DNA of 41,331 bases from Candidatus Cybelea septentrionalis (GCA_003158175.1 PMHJ01000016.1:1-41331), one strand, 5' to 3'; positions 28,081-36,318 are shown, counted from the first letter of the stretch. Made by a program: numbers and translations. Notes: generated by a model from the letters alone, not told the origin.

Positions 28081-28988
28081 CGCTCGTCCGCGCGCCCAAT
28101 CCCTCACCGATGACGCTCTCCGGCACGAATTCGTACGTGCTCGATGGCGGCGATGGAACGGCGCTCGTGATCGATCCCGGCCCGGCTATCGATCGTCACG
28201 TCCGCGCGTTGATTGAGACTGCAGCCGCGCAGCGCCTTGCGATCACCCGCATCGCCTTGACGCACGGCCACCCCGATCACGCTTCGGCTGCTCCAGCGCT
28301 CGCAGCCGCAACCGGTGCTTCGATCTACGCGCACCCCCGCAGCGGAATCGCTCGCGACGCCGACCTTCCGCTGGAAGCCGGCTTTGCCGCCGGTCCGCTC
28401 GCGTTACACATAATGGATGCACCCGGCCACACCTTCGACCACGTGATCTTCTATCTGCCGGCGCAGCGTGCGCTCTTTACCGGCGACACCATTCTTGGCG
28501 AGGGGACGACCGTAATCGCGCCGCCCGGCGGCGCCATGCGCCCGTATCAGCATACGTTGCGGCGGCTTGCCGGCGAGTTCACCGACGCCCGAACGATCTA
28601 CGGCGGACACGGACCGGTCGTGCACGACGCGCAAGCGAAGATTGCCGACTATATCGCCCACCGTGCAATGCGCGAAGAGCAGATCGTCGCCGCGTTACGC
28701 GACGGAGCCCGGACGATCCCAGATCTCGTACGAAGGATCTATGGTCCCGAGCCGCATGTGCTGTGGGCGGCAATGGCGCGGCAGATTCTCGCCCATCTCC
28801 TGGCGCTGCAGGCGGAGGGACGCGTCGTCGCGCGACCCCGCAAGCGGGACTTGAGCGCGGAAGAGTATGCGATGCTCAATCCGGACCTAGAAGCGATCGT
28901 CGGCTCCGACGAAGCGGCCGCCCTGGCTGCGGAAATAGGCGCTGAAATGCGTTTAGAAAGCCTCGACGAATACACGCTCGTATGCTGA
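28074..28988 (+). CDS. MBL-fold metallohydrolase (LACTB2-like)
   Basis: 304 residues. The metal-binding motif is THGHPDH near residue 62, followed by the expected APGHTFDH, FTGDTILG (bridging Asp) and YGGHGPVV. The C-terminal 80 residues form the helical/winged domain common in LACTB2-type proteins, which act as endoribonucleases or thioesterase-like enzymes. The opening, NPSPMTLSGTNSYVL, is also typical. The start is GTG 28074-28076, within the last codons of the NUDIX gene, and its stop overlaps the ATG of the following lipoprotein. That makes a three-gene coupled unit. Confidence 0.88.
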   Translation: MVTLVRAPNPSPMTLSGTNSYVLDGGDGTALVIDPGPAIDRHVRALIETAAAQRLAITRIALTHGHPDHASAAPALAAATGASIYAHPRSGIARDADLPLEAGFAAGPLALHIMDAPGHTFDHVIFYLPAQRALFTGDTILGEGTTVIAPPGGAMRPYQHTLRRLAGEFTDARTIYGGHGPVVHDAQAKIADYIAHRAMREEQIVAALRDGARTIPDLVRRIYGPEPHVLWAAMARQILAHLLALQAEGRVVARPRKRDLSAEEYAMLNPDLEAIVGSDEAAALAAEIGAEMRLESLDEYTLVC

Positions 28989-29596
28989 ACCGAATTGTGC
29001 GCCGATTCCTTATGGTCGCGATTGCGCTTGCGTTGGCGTCGTGCGGCCGATCCGGTGGCCCCGCGCTTCCGCCCGCGATCGACGAAGCGCACAACTCGTC
29101 GTGTTACGTAATCAAAGAAGATCCCACGACGGTGCAGGCGACGATTACGTTCTACGGGTGGCCCGACAACTCGCCGCCGGGAAACAAGATCGCACACGGC
29201 ATCATCCACAAGCGCGCGGGCGGTGACGGAACGTACTGCAATCCGACGACCTTCGCAACCGAAAAAAAGAACGACTCAACGATCCCTTACGGCATCAAGA
29301 TCTACGTGCCGTTTATCAAACAGTACTTCATTCGCGAAGATCTCTGCGCCGCGTCGGGGCCTCACAAAGGCAGCGGCAGCAACGGCTGCAAGGGGCTCTG
29401 GTTCGACCTATGGATCGGAGGAACGGGAAAATCCAAGGCACATGCGGTGATCAAGTGCGAACGCGAGCTCACGCCCAACGGTAAGGTTGACGTTATTCTC
29501 TATCCGAAAGACGGCATGCCGGTGGCGTATCCCGGCCCGATTTATCAAAACGCTCCCCCGCCCGACGGTACCTGCGACGGCAAACCGGAGGGGTAG
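28982..29596 (+). CDS. Lipoprotein with a probable double-psi beta-barrel (3D/barwin-like) domain
   Basis: 204 residues. The signal peptide ends in a lipobox (ALASCGRS, Cys at about 21). The mature part has ITFYGWPDNSPPG, HKRAGGDGTYCNP, IPYGIKIYVPFIKQYFIREDLC and GLWFDLWIGG. The pattern of Asp and Gly resembles the 3D domain of MltA and related six-stranded barrels that bind or cut glycans. Several Cys residues (near 41, 86, 122, 135) could form disulfides. Function is not established. It is translationally coupled to the MBL gene (7-bp overlap). Confidence 0.65.
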   Translation: MLNRIVRRFLMVAIALALASCGRSGGPALPPAIDEAHNSSCYVIKEDPTTVQATITFYGWPDNSPPGNKIAHGIIHKRAGGDGTYCNPTTFATEKKNDSTIPYGIKIYVPFIKQYFIREDLCAASGPHKGSGSNGCKGLWFDLWIGGTGKSKAHAVIKCERELTPNGKVDVILYPKDGMPVAYPGPIYQNAPPPDGTCDGKPEG

Positions 29597-29617
29597 TCCG
29601 CTTTAGGCGTTTTCTCG

Positions 29618-30631
29618 TCAGTCTATTCTTAGGACGACCTTGCCAAACTGCTCCGCGCTCGCAAGATGCTGCATCGCGGCAGCCGCATCTTGCAGCGGAA
29701 AAATCCGGTCGACGACGGGGCGCAAACCTTTACCGAAGAGCTCGAGCATAGCCGCGAAGTCTTGCGGGCTTCCCATCGACGTTCCCAAGATGGTTACGTG
29801 CTTCCAAAAGAGCGGAAAAAGTTTGATCGTTGAATCGCCGTTCGTGCCGCCGTAGATCGCGATGCGCCCACCGGGGCGCACGATATCGAGTGCCTTGCGC
29901 AACGTTTCACCGCCCGAGGAATCCACGATCAGATCGATTGGGCCGGCCGCGCGTACGACCTTCGCCCAGTCCGGCGTCGTTTTATAGTTGATTGCGAGGT
30001 CGGCGCCGAGCGCTTTCGCGCGCTCGAGTTTTTCGTCGCTGCTCGACGTCACGATCGCACGCGCACCGGCATGCTTGGCAAAGCGCAATGCGAACGTCGC
30101 AACGCCGCCGCCTACGCCGGTGATGAGAACCGTCTCTCCGCGGGCTAACGTTCCGCGGGTAAAGATGGCGCGGTATGCCGTGAGCCCCGCCAGCGGAACC
30201 GCGGCGGCCTCCTCCATCGAGAGCTGCTCGGGTTTGCGATAGACGTTCGCCGATGGAACGGCGACGTATCGCGCAAACGTTCCATCGCGCGGCATTCCGA
30301 GGATGTTCGCCGTCGCCGTATCCCAAACGCGCGGGTCGTCACCCCACTCCAGCAGCGGGTCGATGACGACTTCGTCGCCCACCGCGCCTTCGAAGCTGCC
30401 GGCACCGATTGTCGCGATTTCGCCGGCGCCATCCGATCCAAGCGTAACCGGCATCCGAATGTTCGGATAGAGTCCCTGCGTAATGAAGACGTCGCGGTGA
30501 TTGAGGGCCGCAGCGCGCAGCCGCACCAAAATCCCACCCTCTCCAGCCACGGGCATCGGAATCCGGTCGAGGCGAAGGCTTTGCGGTCCGCCCGTTTCGT
30601 GAAGCCGCACCGCTTCCATCTCCGCCGTCAT
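29618..30631 (-). CDS. Medium-chain dehydrogenase/reductase (quinone oxidoreductase-like)
   Basis: 337 residues. The N-terminal GroES-like domain includes AALNHRDVFITQGLYP and TLGSDGAGEI. The Rossmann part has VLITGVGGGVATFALRFAKHAGARAIVTSSS as the NAD(P)-binding segment, then DLAINYKTTPDW and VDSSGGETLRKALD. The Cys typical of the catalytic-zinc alcohol dehydrogenases is replaced by Asn-His-Arg-Asp, so it belongs to the zinc-independent reductase side. ATG 30629-30631 was chosen; ATG 30617-30619 is also possible. No clear ribosome-binding site was seen for either. Confidence 0.85.
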   Translation of the reverse strand: MTAEMEAVRLHETGGPQSLRLDRIPMPVAGEGGILVRLRAAALNHRDVFITQGLYPNIRMPVTLGSDGAGEIATIGAGSFEGAVGDEVVIDPLLEWGDDPRVWDTATANILGMPRDGTFARYVAVPSANVYRKPEQLSMEEAAAVPLAGLTAYRAIFTRGTLARGETVLITGVGGGVATFALRFAKHAGARAIVTSSSDEKLERAKALGADLAINYKTTPDWAKVVRAAGPIDLIVDSSGGETLRKALDIVRPGGRIAIYGGTNGDSTIKLFPLFWKHVTILGTSMGSPQDFAAMLELFGKGLRPVVDRIFPLQDAAAAMQHLASAEQFGKVVLRID

Positions 30632-30678
30632 TCGTAAAACGTAGCTTCGTCCGTCTAGGCGCCAGGCCTTCCGCCGCG

Positions 30679-30954
30679 ATGCGACGTACAAACGCACTGA
30701 TGAACAAACGAGCGCGCGTGCTGCGCGCAGTCTTTCGCGGCCTAGCGCGCGTGCAGCGAACGTTCACGATCGAAGTCGGCCCATTGCGCGCTAGCGGCGT
30801 TCCCGCCATCCTGCTCGGCGTCTCGGGAATCATCTTGGCCAGCGGAGTTACCGCCGCGCTCGCTAAGGGAGCGAACCGTCTTCCAGAGACCCTCGGCGAA
30901 GCGCGCAACTTGGCCGAGGCGCTCAATACCAGCTCACCGCGCTTGAAGTCGTGA
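30679..30954 (+). CDS. Small membrane protein of unknown function, upstream of bolA
   Basis: 91 residues (84 if ATG 30700 is used). It has a basic N-terminus, one long hydrophobic segment (GVPAILLGVSGIILASGVTAAL) and a polar tail. No family is recognised. It is supported as real by its GTGA overlap with the bolA start and by its position at the head of the bolA-glutaredoxin group. It could anchor or simply lead that operon. Confidence 0.6.
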   Translation: MRRTNALMNKRARVLRAVFRGLARVQRTFTIEVGPLRASGVPAILLGVSGIILASGVTAALAKGANRLPETLGEARNLAEALNTSSPRLKS

Positions 30955-31187
30955 TCGACGACGACGTGTTGACCGGTCTCATCGTCGACGGACTGCCCGA
31001 CGCCCGGGTGAGCATCCACGATCGGACCGGCACGATGGATCACTTCAACGTGACCGTTCGCTCGCATGCATTCAAGGGAAAAACGCTAATCGAGCAACAT
31101 CAGCTCGTCTACCGCGCGCTAAAAGGCGCGCTTGCAGATGGGCGCGTCCATGCCGTCGAACTCACCACTATCGCCACCGAAAGCTAA
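30951..31187 (+). CDS. BolA family protein
   Basis: 78 residues, the usual small size. The class II KH-like fold is recognised by DHFNVTVRSHAFKGKTLIEQHQLVYRAL and the ending HAVELTTIA. The His residues, together with the invariant His near the C-terminus, can ligate a 2Fe-2S cluster with a monothiol glutaredoxin. The glutaredoxin gene follows after 9 bp, so the two almost certainly act together in iron-sulfur trafficking. The start is GTG 30951-30953, overlapping the upstream stop as GTGA. Confidence 0.9.
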   Translation: MIDDDVLTGLIVDGLPDARVSIHDRTGTMDHFNVTVRSHAFKGKTLIEQHQLVYRALKGALADGRVHAVELTTIATES

Positions 31188-31196
31188 GGAAGCATC

Positions 31197-31556
31197 ATGC
31201 CGGAAGATTTGAAGGAAGAGATCGCTCGCGAGATTACGAGCACGAGAATCGTCGTCTACGGTAAGGGAACGAAGATGGCGCCCCGATGTGGCTTTACGCT
31301 CGAGACCGTCGAATTCTTCAACGCCCTCGGCTTCCCGTTCGAAGTGATCGACGTCTTAGAGAATCTGCCAAAGCGCGAAGCACTCTCGGAAATGACGGAC
31401 TGGCCCACGCTGCCGAAGGTCTTCATCAACGGAAAGTTTTACGGGGATACCGATATTCTCGGACCGATGGCGGCCAGCGGCGAGTTGAAAACGAAACTCG
31501 AGGAAGCCTTCGGCGGGGCGTCTCCAGCGCCCAAAGCGACGATCAACCTTCGATAG
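31197..31556 (+). CDS. Monothiol glutaredoxin (Grx4/CGFS type)
   Basis: 119 residues. The glutathione and cluster-binding motif is KGTKMAPRCGFT with Cys31. WPTLPKVFINGKFYGDTDIL supplies the cis-Pro and glutathione-binding segment. The classical signature is CGFS; here it is CGFT, a conservative change also known to allow cluster binding. The protein forms glutathione-ligated 2Fe-2S dimers or heterodimers with BolA. AAGGAAG lies just before the ATG. It follows bolA by 9 bp, and a sulfurtransferase gene comes 17 bp later. Confidence 0.92.
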   Translation: MPEDLKEEIAREITSTRIVVYGKGTKMAPRCGFTLETVEFFNALGFPFEVIDVLENLPKREALSEMTDWPTLPKVFINGKFYGDTDILGPMAASGELKTKLEEAFGGASPAPKATINLR

Positions 31557-31573
31557 CGTCCCGGCTGCTCGCG

Positions 31574-32416
31574 TTGTTTACTAGCATTATCCCCCCGGAA
31601 GCGCTGTTCGAACGGCTCGGTAGCTCCGGTCTCGTCATTTTGGACTGCCGTCACGCCTTAGCCGATTTCGCGCTTGGACGGCGACTCTACGACGAATCGC
31701 ACATACCAGGCGCCTTCTTCGCCGGGGTCGAGGAAGATCTGGCCGGCCCAAAGACCGGGAAGAACGGGCGCCATCCGTTACCGGACCCACAGTCCTTTGC
31801 GCGCTTCTTGTCCGAGGGCGGCGTGAACGACGCAACGCAGATCGTTGCTTACGATGCCGGAGCGGATATGTTTGCGGCGCGACTGTGGTTTCTGTGCCGA
31901 TGGATCGGCCACGACGCGACCGCCGTTCTCGACGGCGGCCTTGCCGCGTGGAATGCGCTCGGATTTCCCATGACCGCCGCAGTGCCGAAGCTCGGGCGTG
32001 GCGGCCGGCTGACCATCGCACTGCGTCCGGAGCTCGTAGTCGAGGCGGACTTCGTTCTTGCGCATCTCAACAGCGAGGAGATGCACCTGATCGACGCGCG
32101 CGCCCTCGAGCGCTTTTCGGGCGAAACCGAACCGATCGATCCGGTCGGCGGACACATTCCCGGTGCGAAACAACGCTGGTTCAAAGACAACTTCGAAGCC
32201 GATGGTAGATTTAAATCTCCCGAACGTTTACGCGAAGAGTTTGCGGCGAGCGGATTGGATTCCAAACGTACGGTCCACCAGTGCGGCTCCGGCGTCTCGT
32301 CGGCCGTCAATCACCTCGCCATGGTTCACGCAGGTCTCGAAGGCTCGCGCATCTACAACGGATCGTGGAGCGAATGGGTCTCCGATCCCGTGCGGCCGGT
32401 CGCTAAGGGCGTCTGA
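31574..32416 (+). CDS. 3-Mercaptopyruvate/thiosulfate sulfurtransferase (two rhodanese domains)
   Basis: About 280 residues. The inactive first rhodanese domain includes VILDCRHALADF, DESHIPGAFF and the DGGLAAWNALGFP end. The second has LIDARALERFSGETEPIDPVGGHIPGA and the active loop HQCGSGVSS with Cys near residue 237. CGSGV loops are typical of mercaptopyruvate sulfurtransferases, which move sulfane sulfur to thiols. No ATG is available near the conserved start, so I took TTG 31574; the true start may differ by a few codons. Its place after bolA and the glutaredoxin suggests a sulfur-supply or thiol-redox role. Confidence 0.88.
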   Translation: MFTSIIPPEALFERLGSSGLVILDCRHALADFALGRRLYDESHIPGAFFAGVEEDLAGPKTGKNGRHPLPDPQSFARFLSEGGVNDATQIVAYDAGADMFAARLWFLCRWIGHDATAVLDGGLAAWNALGFPMTAAVPKLGRGGRLTIALRPELVVEADFVLAHLNSEEMHLIDARALERFSGETEPIDPVGGHIPGAKQRWFKDNFEADGRFKSPERLREEFAASGLDSKRTVHQCGSGVSSAVNHLAMVHAGLEGSRIYNGSWSEWVSDPVRPVAKGV

Positions 32417-32888
32417 CCGGCGGCGGGACGGCGAAGGGTTTGGCGATCGCGCCGGCGGGCGAGGCCTGCAGGTGCGCGAGCTCTTCGGGTGTGGGCGTCT
32501 GTGGAAAATCACGGCAGCTGTCGACGAAGCAATAGAAGCCGAACGGCGTATCGCCGCGGTTGACAAACTGATGTAATACCAGCGGGCCGACGTACACGAC
32601 GTCGTCGGCTCCCAGCTCGCTAACGTCGTCGCCGATTACCGCGTAACCGACCCCAGAACGAACGACGACGTAGTGTTCGTGCTCGTGCTTTTCTAGTCTC
32701 GATGCGGCGCCGGGCTGGACTTCGAAATAGCGAAGTTCCATCTTTGGCCCCGGCTCGCTTGGGTCGTCTTTCCGGCTCCCCACGATGGTGTGGCGAGTCA
32801 CGCCCGTGTCCGGCGCGTGCGCGGCGTAGCCGGCCGGCTCGACACCCTGCCAACCATGCGCAGAGGCACGAATGATTCGTTGCTGCAT
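32403..32888 (-). CDS. Cupin-domain protein
   Basis: 161 residues. Cupin motif 1 is LEKHEHEHYVVVRSGVGYAV, giving two His and a Glu/His for metal binding. Motif 2 is VYVGPLVLHQFVNRGDTPFGFYCF with the last His. The C-terminus has extra residues (DSCRDFPQTPTPEEL). It is a probable small-molecule-binding or dioxygenase-like cupin; the ligand cannot be told. ATG 32886-32888 fits the conserved length. Its 3' end overlaps the convergent sulfurtransferase by 14 bp. Confidence 0.85.
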   Translation of the reverse strand: MQQRIIRASAHGWQGVEPAGYAAHAPDTGVTRHTIVGSRKDDPSEPGPKMELRYFEVQPGAASRLEKHEHEHYVVVRSGVGYAVIGDDVSELGADDVVYVGPLVLHQFVNRGDTPFGFYCFVDSCRDFPQTPTPEELAHLQASPAGAIAKPFAVPPPVRRP

Positions 32889-32958
32889 CGCTGCCTACGA
32901 TAGCACATCGGCAGTCCTGCAACCAGGGCATGGGGCGCTATCCGCGAACAGCGCAACG

Positions 32959-33930
32959 ATGCTTCGGCCAATCAACGCGTTGCGCTATGCAGCGTGCCTT
33001 TGCGTGCTTACCGGCGCGGTCGCCGGCTGCGCGGGACTTTCCTCCGGCACCAGCCCGGCTGCACCACTGCACGACTCCCTTCTCGCACGCAGCGCTGGAT
33101 CTCAAACCGATCTCATCTATGGCGGCGTCCATCAGAGGGTCGTCGTCTACACGTATCCCGACGGTACGTTCGCAGACACGTTTAAGACTTCGTTTTCGAT
33201 TCAGGCGATGTGCTCGGACGTCAAAGGCGACGTCTTTATGACGGCAGAGGTTCAGAGCAAATCCGGCGCCGGAACCGGGTACGTCTACGAATACGCGCAC
33301 GGAGGGAAGTCGCCAGTTGCAACGCTCGACCTGCCGAGTCATGAGATTCCGGTCAACTGCTCGAGCGATCCGACGACGGGAAACTTGGCGGTCACGAGCT
33401 ACGACCTTCGCAACTTCGCTCCGTTAGTGGAAATTTTCACCGGCGGCAGCGGCGAGCCAAAACTGTATCACAGCGAGGAGCTGGGCGCGGACCCGCAACC
33501 CGCTTACGATGCGAGCGGTAACCTTTTCGTTATCAGCGGCGGAAACGTGGGCGCGCTGCTTCCGAAAGGCAAGCAAGAGCTCGAAAAGATCGGGCTGAAC
33601 GAGACGATCGGAAACGTCGCCCACGCCCAATGGGACGGCAAGTACTTTGCCCTACAGTCCTACGCGCCTACGAAGCACAATGGCGAGAACATCTACGTGC
33701 ACTACTATCGCGTGCAAATTTCCGGTTCCAAAGGGACGATCGCCGGCATCAGCCGCTTCGCCAACTGGCGCCAAAAAAATGCCGGCCAATCGTGGCTTGC
33801 GGACGACACGCTCGTCGCGACTCCCGGCAACGCGCTCACGTTTTGGAAGTATCCCGCCGGCGGAAAGGCCTTCAAGGTTTTGCATCCCGCCGATCCGAGC
33901 CAGGCGGTGACCGTCAGCATCGCTCCGTAA
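32959..33930 (+). CDS. Lipoprotein of unknown function with propeller-like repeats
   Basis: 323 residues. A lipoprotein signal ends in GAVAGCAGLSSG. The mature protein has weak YVTN/NHL-like repeats (HQRVVVYTYPDG, GYVYEYAHGGK, ALTFWKYPAGGK) that suggest a beta-propeller with about six blades. I recognise no catalytic motif. The frame is open upstream to 32872, but ATG 32959 begins the signal peptide. Its stop overlaps the next start as TAATG. Confidence 0.75.
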   Translation: MLRPINALRYAACLCVLTGAVAGCAGLSSGTSPAAPLHDSLLARSAGSQTDLIYGGVHQRVVVYTYPDGTFADTFKTSFSIQAMCSDVKGDVFMTAEVQSKSGAGTGYVYEYAHGGKSPVATLDLPSHEIPVNCSSDPTTGNLAVTSYDLRNFAPLVEIFTGGSGEPKLYHSEELGADPQPAYDASGNLFVISGGNVGALLPKGKQELEKIGLNETIGNVAHAQWDGKYFALQSYAPTKHNGENIYVHYYRVQISGSKGTIAGISRFANWRQKNAGQSWLADDTLVATPGNALTFWKYPAGGKAFKVLHPADPSQAVTVSIAP

Positions 33931-34394
33931 TGTCCCGGCACTGGCTGCTGAAGACCGAGCCAAGCGCCTATTCCTTCGAACGCCTGCGCCTCGAAGGGAC
34001 GACCCCGTGGACCGGAGTGCGCAGCTTTCAAGCGCGCAACAATATGATGGAGATGCAGCTTGGCGACCTCGCACTCTTCTACCATTCGAGCGTTGCGCTG
34101 CCGGCCGCGGTCGGCATCTGCGAGGTCGGCAAGATGGCCTATCCCGATTTCACGCAGTTCGAGCGCGATGGGGAGTATTTCGACGGACGCGCAAAGCCCG
34201 ACAAACCGATTTGGTTCATGGTCGACGTCGCGTACGTCGAAGCGTTCGAGAATCCGGTCACGCTCGCGCGTATGCGCGCCGAACCGCGACTGGTCGGCAT
34301 GGCCCTGCTGCGACGCGGACAACGGCTCTCCGTGCAACCGGTGATGCCGCACGAATGGAAGATCGTTTTAGAGCTCTCGAAGAGCCCTGATTAA
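33930..34394 (+). CDS. EVE-domain protein (THYN1-like)
   Basis: 154 residues, the size of a stand-alone EVE protein. Conserved segments are HWLLKTEPSAYSFERL, TTPWTGVRSFQARNNM, GDLALFYHSS, AYPDFTQF and KPIWFMVDVAYVEAF. EVE domains belong to the PUA-like superfamily and bind modified bases in DNA or RNA. The small free-standing form is widespread and its cellular role is not settled. ATG 33930 overlaps the TAA of the lipoprotein gene by one base. Confidence 0.92.
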   Translation: MSRHWLLKTEPSAYSFERLRLEGTTPWTGVRSFQARNNMMEMQLGDLALFYHSSVALPAAVGICEVGKMAYPDFTQFERDGEYFDGRAKPDKPIWFMVDVAYVEAFENPVTLARMRAEPRLVGMALLRRGQRLSVQPVMPHEWKIVLELSKSPD

Positions 34395-34407
34395 TCGCTA
34401 AGCCTAG

Positions 34408-34536
34408 GGACGAAGGCTCCGTTGGGGAGTCGGTCCCGCCGGAGCGGAGGTGGTCATCACCGGCATTGACGTGCTTGTAATGAAAGGCGACAAGATCGGC
34501 GCAGTTTACGTCTTCCAAGATTCACCAAAGAAATAG
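34408..34536 (+). pseudogene. C-terminal remnant of an NTF2-like (SnoaL-fold) protein
   Basis: After an in-frame TAG at 34405 the frame reads RWGVGPAGAEVVITGIDVLV, then MKGDKIGAVYVFQDSPKK and a stop at 34534-34536. This is the last two strands of the SnoaL/nuclear transport factor 2-like fold, with the usual W..GPAG, GxD and GKI..Y.F positions. No start codon or N-terminal part is found upstream, where the intact EVE gene ends. It is therefore a truncated gene tail. Confidence 0.65.
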
Positions 34537-34642
34537 TCCGGGCGCGCCACTCCGGACTGCCGCGGCCGATCGCGCGCGAGTCAAGGTTCGGGTGCGCCCG
34601 ATCGCGGTGCCTGTTGCGCCGACGTCGGTCCGATCGGTGCCC

Positions 34643-35084
34643 ATGGCGACGGCGGCCAATGCGTGCCGCAGTTGCGGTGCCAAGCTCTTAATCCGAAAGC
34701 GCCTATTTTGCGATCAGTGCCTTCCCGATCGGCGCGACGAAGCGCTCGTAGCGGCAATGCCCAAGTTCAATGCTGCGGGATCGGCCAAAATCGCCGCCAT
34801 GCGCGCAGCTGGCTTCGATCCCACCACGACGCCTGAAGCGCAGCGCCGCCGTGCCGCCACGGCTTCGCGGAAGCGCAAGGCCGTGGTCGCGTGGCGCGAC
34901 GATGGGTCGCTCGATCGCGTGGATTTCCGGCGCGATTCTGCCGAAGCTCCGCGATCTGCCGGTGCGCGTAATTGCCGAAGCGATGGGTTCGAGCATTTCG
35001 CACGGATCGAAGGTGCGATGTGGGCGACTCGTGCCACATAAGCGGCATTGGAAAATGCTAGCTAAGCTGCCAAAAGATGTGTGA
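34643..35084 (+). pseudogene. Frameshifted zinc-ribbon/helical protein remnant
   Basis: The first frame gives NACRSCGAKLLIRKRLFCDQC (four Cys of a zinc ribbon), then KFNAAGSAKIAAMRAAGFDP, TPEAQRRRAATASRKRKAVV and VDFRRD at about 34930. Homology-like sequence then continues one frame over as AILPKLRDLPVRVIAEAMGS, then CGRLVPHKRHW and a TGA at 35082-35084. The join implies a 1-2 bp deletion near 34931-34936. The pattern, ending in an RxGxxVPHxRHW motif, recalls the C-terminal domain fused to Cas1-like or other mobile-element proteins in Actinobacteria, but I cannot name the family with confidence. Confidence 0.6.
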
Positions 35085-35337
35085 GCGCCTCACTAATCTA
35101 TGGATCGAAGTTTTCGCCTCACGTGGTGGATGCCCACTCTATGGGCCCACGAAAGTCAAACTTATTGCGGCGCTCAAACGCAAAGAGAAGTCCCGCTGAT
35201 GGAGAGGGCGTCGTGCATTCGGGCGCGGGAACCATGGTCGCTTTTCCTATGATCGCGTGCCTGTTGCGATGGAACTGTGGCGAAGCGCCGAACGGTCCTT
35301 AGCCGTCGATCCGTTGACGCTTCAGGAGGCAGGGCCA
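35085..35337. other. 253-bp region without a recognisable intact gene
   Basis: A short open stretch at about 35078-35200 could encode ERLTNLWIEVFASRGGCPLY followed by GPTKVKLIAALKRKEKSR, possibly debris from the same decayed locus. Nothing recognisable follows until the AGGAGG ribosome-binding site at 35323-35328 of the Gly-rich gene. Confidence 0.4.
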
Positions 35338-36318
35338 ATGAGGACTTTAAAGTTTTGCCGCTTCGCTTTAGGCATTTGCGCAGTTGCCGCGATGCTCGGA
35401 GGCTGCGGGAGCCGTTCGGGCAACGGCGCGGTGCTGCCGTCCAACGGCGCACTGGTGCCGCCCATCGGCATCGACAAGGCCTCTTCGCGCCATCGCAGTT
35501 TTTATTACACGGGTAGAGAGCAACACTTCAGGGTACCGCCCGGCGTCAAGTGGGTAGGGGTCGTCGCCCGAGGCGGCGGCGGGGCTGCCGGCGGTGGTAG
35601 CTACGACGTTTCGGGCGGCCGCGGCGGACGCGTGCACGCCTTTATCCCTGTCACTCCGGGGGAGACGCTCGGAATCTACGTCGGTGGCGAAGGGTCAGGA
35701 ATGAGTGGCGGCTTCAACGGCGGCGGTGATGGCGGACAGAAATACTACTGCAACTGTCCAGGTGCCGGTGGCGGTGGTTCGTCGGACGTGCGTCAAGGTG
35801 GTGATGGATTGGGCGACCGCGTGCTGGTGGTCGGCGGTGGCGGCGGAGCCGGCGGTGGCTCTTTTGAAAATGCCCTCGCCGGCATCGGCGGAAAAGGAGG
35901 CGGCAGCAAGGGCGGCTCTGGCGGCAGCGGCGCCGGCTCCACAAGCGGGGGCCAGTCTGCTGGAGGAGGATCCGGCGGCGCCCAGAGTGCCGGCGGATCG
36001 GGCGGAACCGGTAGTAGCTGCGACTCCTCCTACAGCGGCAACCCAGGCGCCAACGGAACGCTTCTCGATGGTGGAGCCGGCGGGCAGGGCGGACCCTATT
36101 ACGGTACAGGTGCCGGCGGCGGTGGTGGCGGCGGAGGCTACTACGGCGGCGGGGGCGGCGGCGCTGGTTCCTCTGCTTATACCCGTTATTGCCATCTCCC
36201 CGGTGGCGGTGGTGGCGGTGGGTCGTCGTATATCGAGCCCAGCGCTAAGAGTTTCCGAGGGTGGCAAGGCTGGAAGAATGCGGTGGGCAACGGGCTCGTG
36301 GTCATTAGCTGGCAATGA
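35338..36318 (+). CDS. Gly-rich lipoprotein
   Basis: 326 residues. The signal peptide ends with a lipobox, MLGGCGSRSG. Residues 60-110 form a beta-rich segment (HFRVPPGVKWVGVVARGGGG, then GETLGIYVGGEG) that resembles the opening of bacterial Gly-rich domains. Residues 110-300 are over half Gly, with GGxGG runs and a few Cys pairs (YYCNCPGAG, SCDSSYSG, RYCHLPG), likely packing as polyglycine-II helices as in ALK-type Gly-rich domains. It ends with GNGLVVISW, a conserved closing strand. A strong AGGAGG site precedes the ATG. The stop overlaps the next start as ATGA. A surface structural or adhesive role is inferred. Confidence 0.78.
   Translation: MRTLKFCRFALGICAVAAMLGGCGSRSGNGAVLPSNGALVPPIGIDKASSRHRSFYYTGREQHFRVPPGVKWVGVVARGGGGAAGGGSYDVSGGRGGRVHAFIPVTPGETLGIYVGGEGSGMSGGFNGGGDGGQKYYCNCPGAGGGGSSDVRQGGDGLGDRVLVVGGGGGAGGGSFENALAGIGGKGGGSKGGSGGSGAGSTSGGQSAGGGSGGAQSAGGSGGTGSSCDSSYSGNPGANGTLLDGGAGGQGGPYYGTGAGGGGGGGGYYGGGGGGAGSSAYTRYCHLPGGGGGGGSSYIEPSAKSFRGWQGWKNAVGNGLVVISWQ

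Noticed and set aside
34395-35337. Intact coding gene across the gap after the EVE gene
   Set aside because: The coding signal breaks into fragments with a frameshift and a missing N-terminus.
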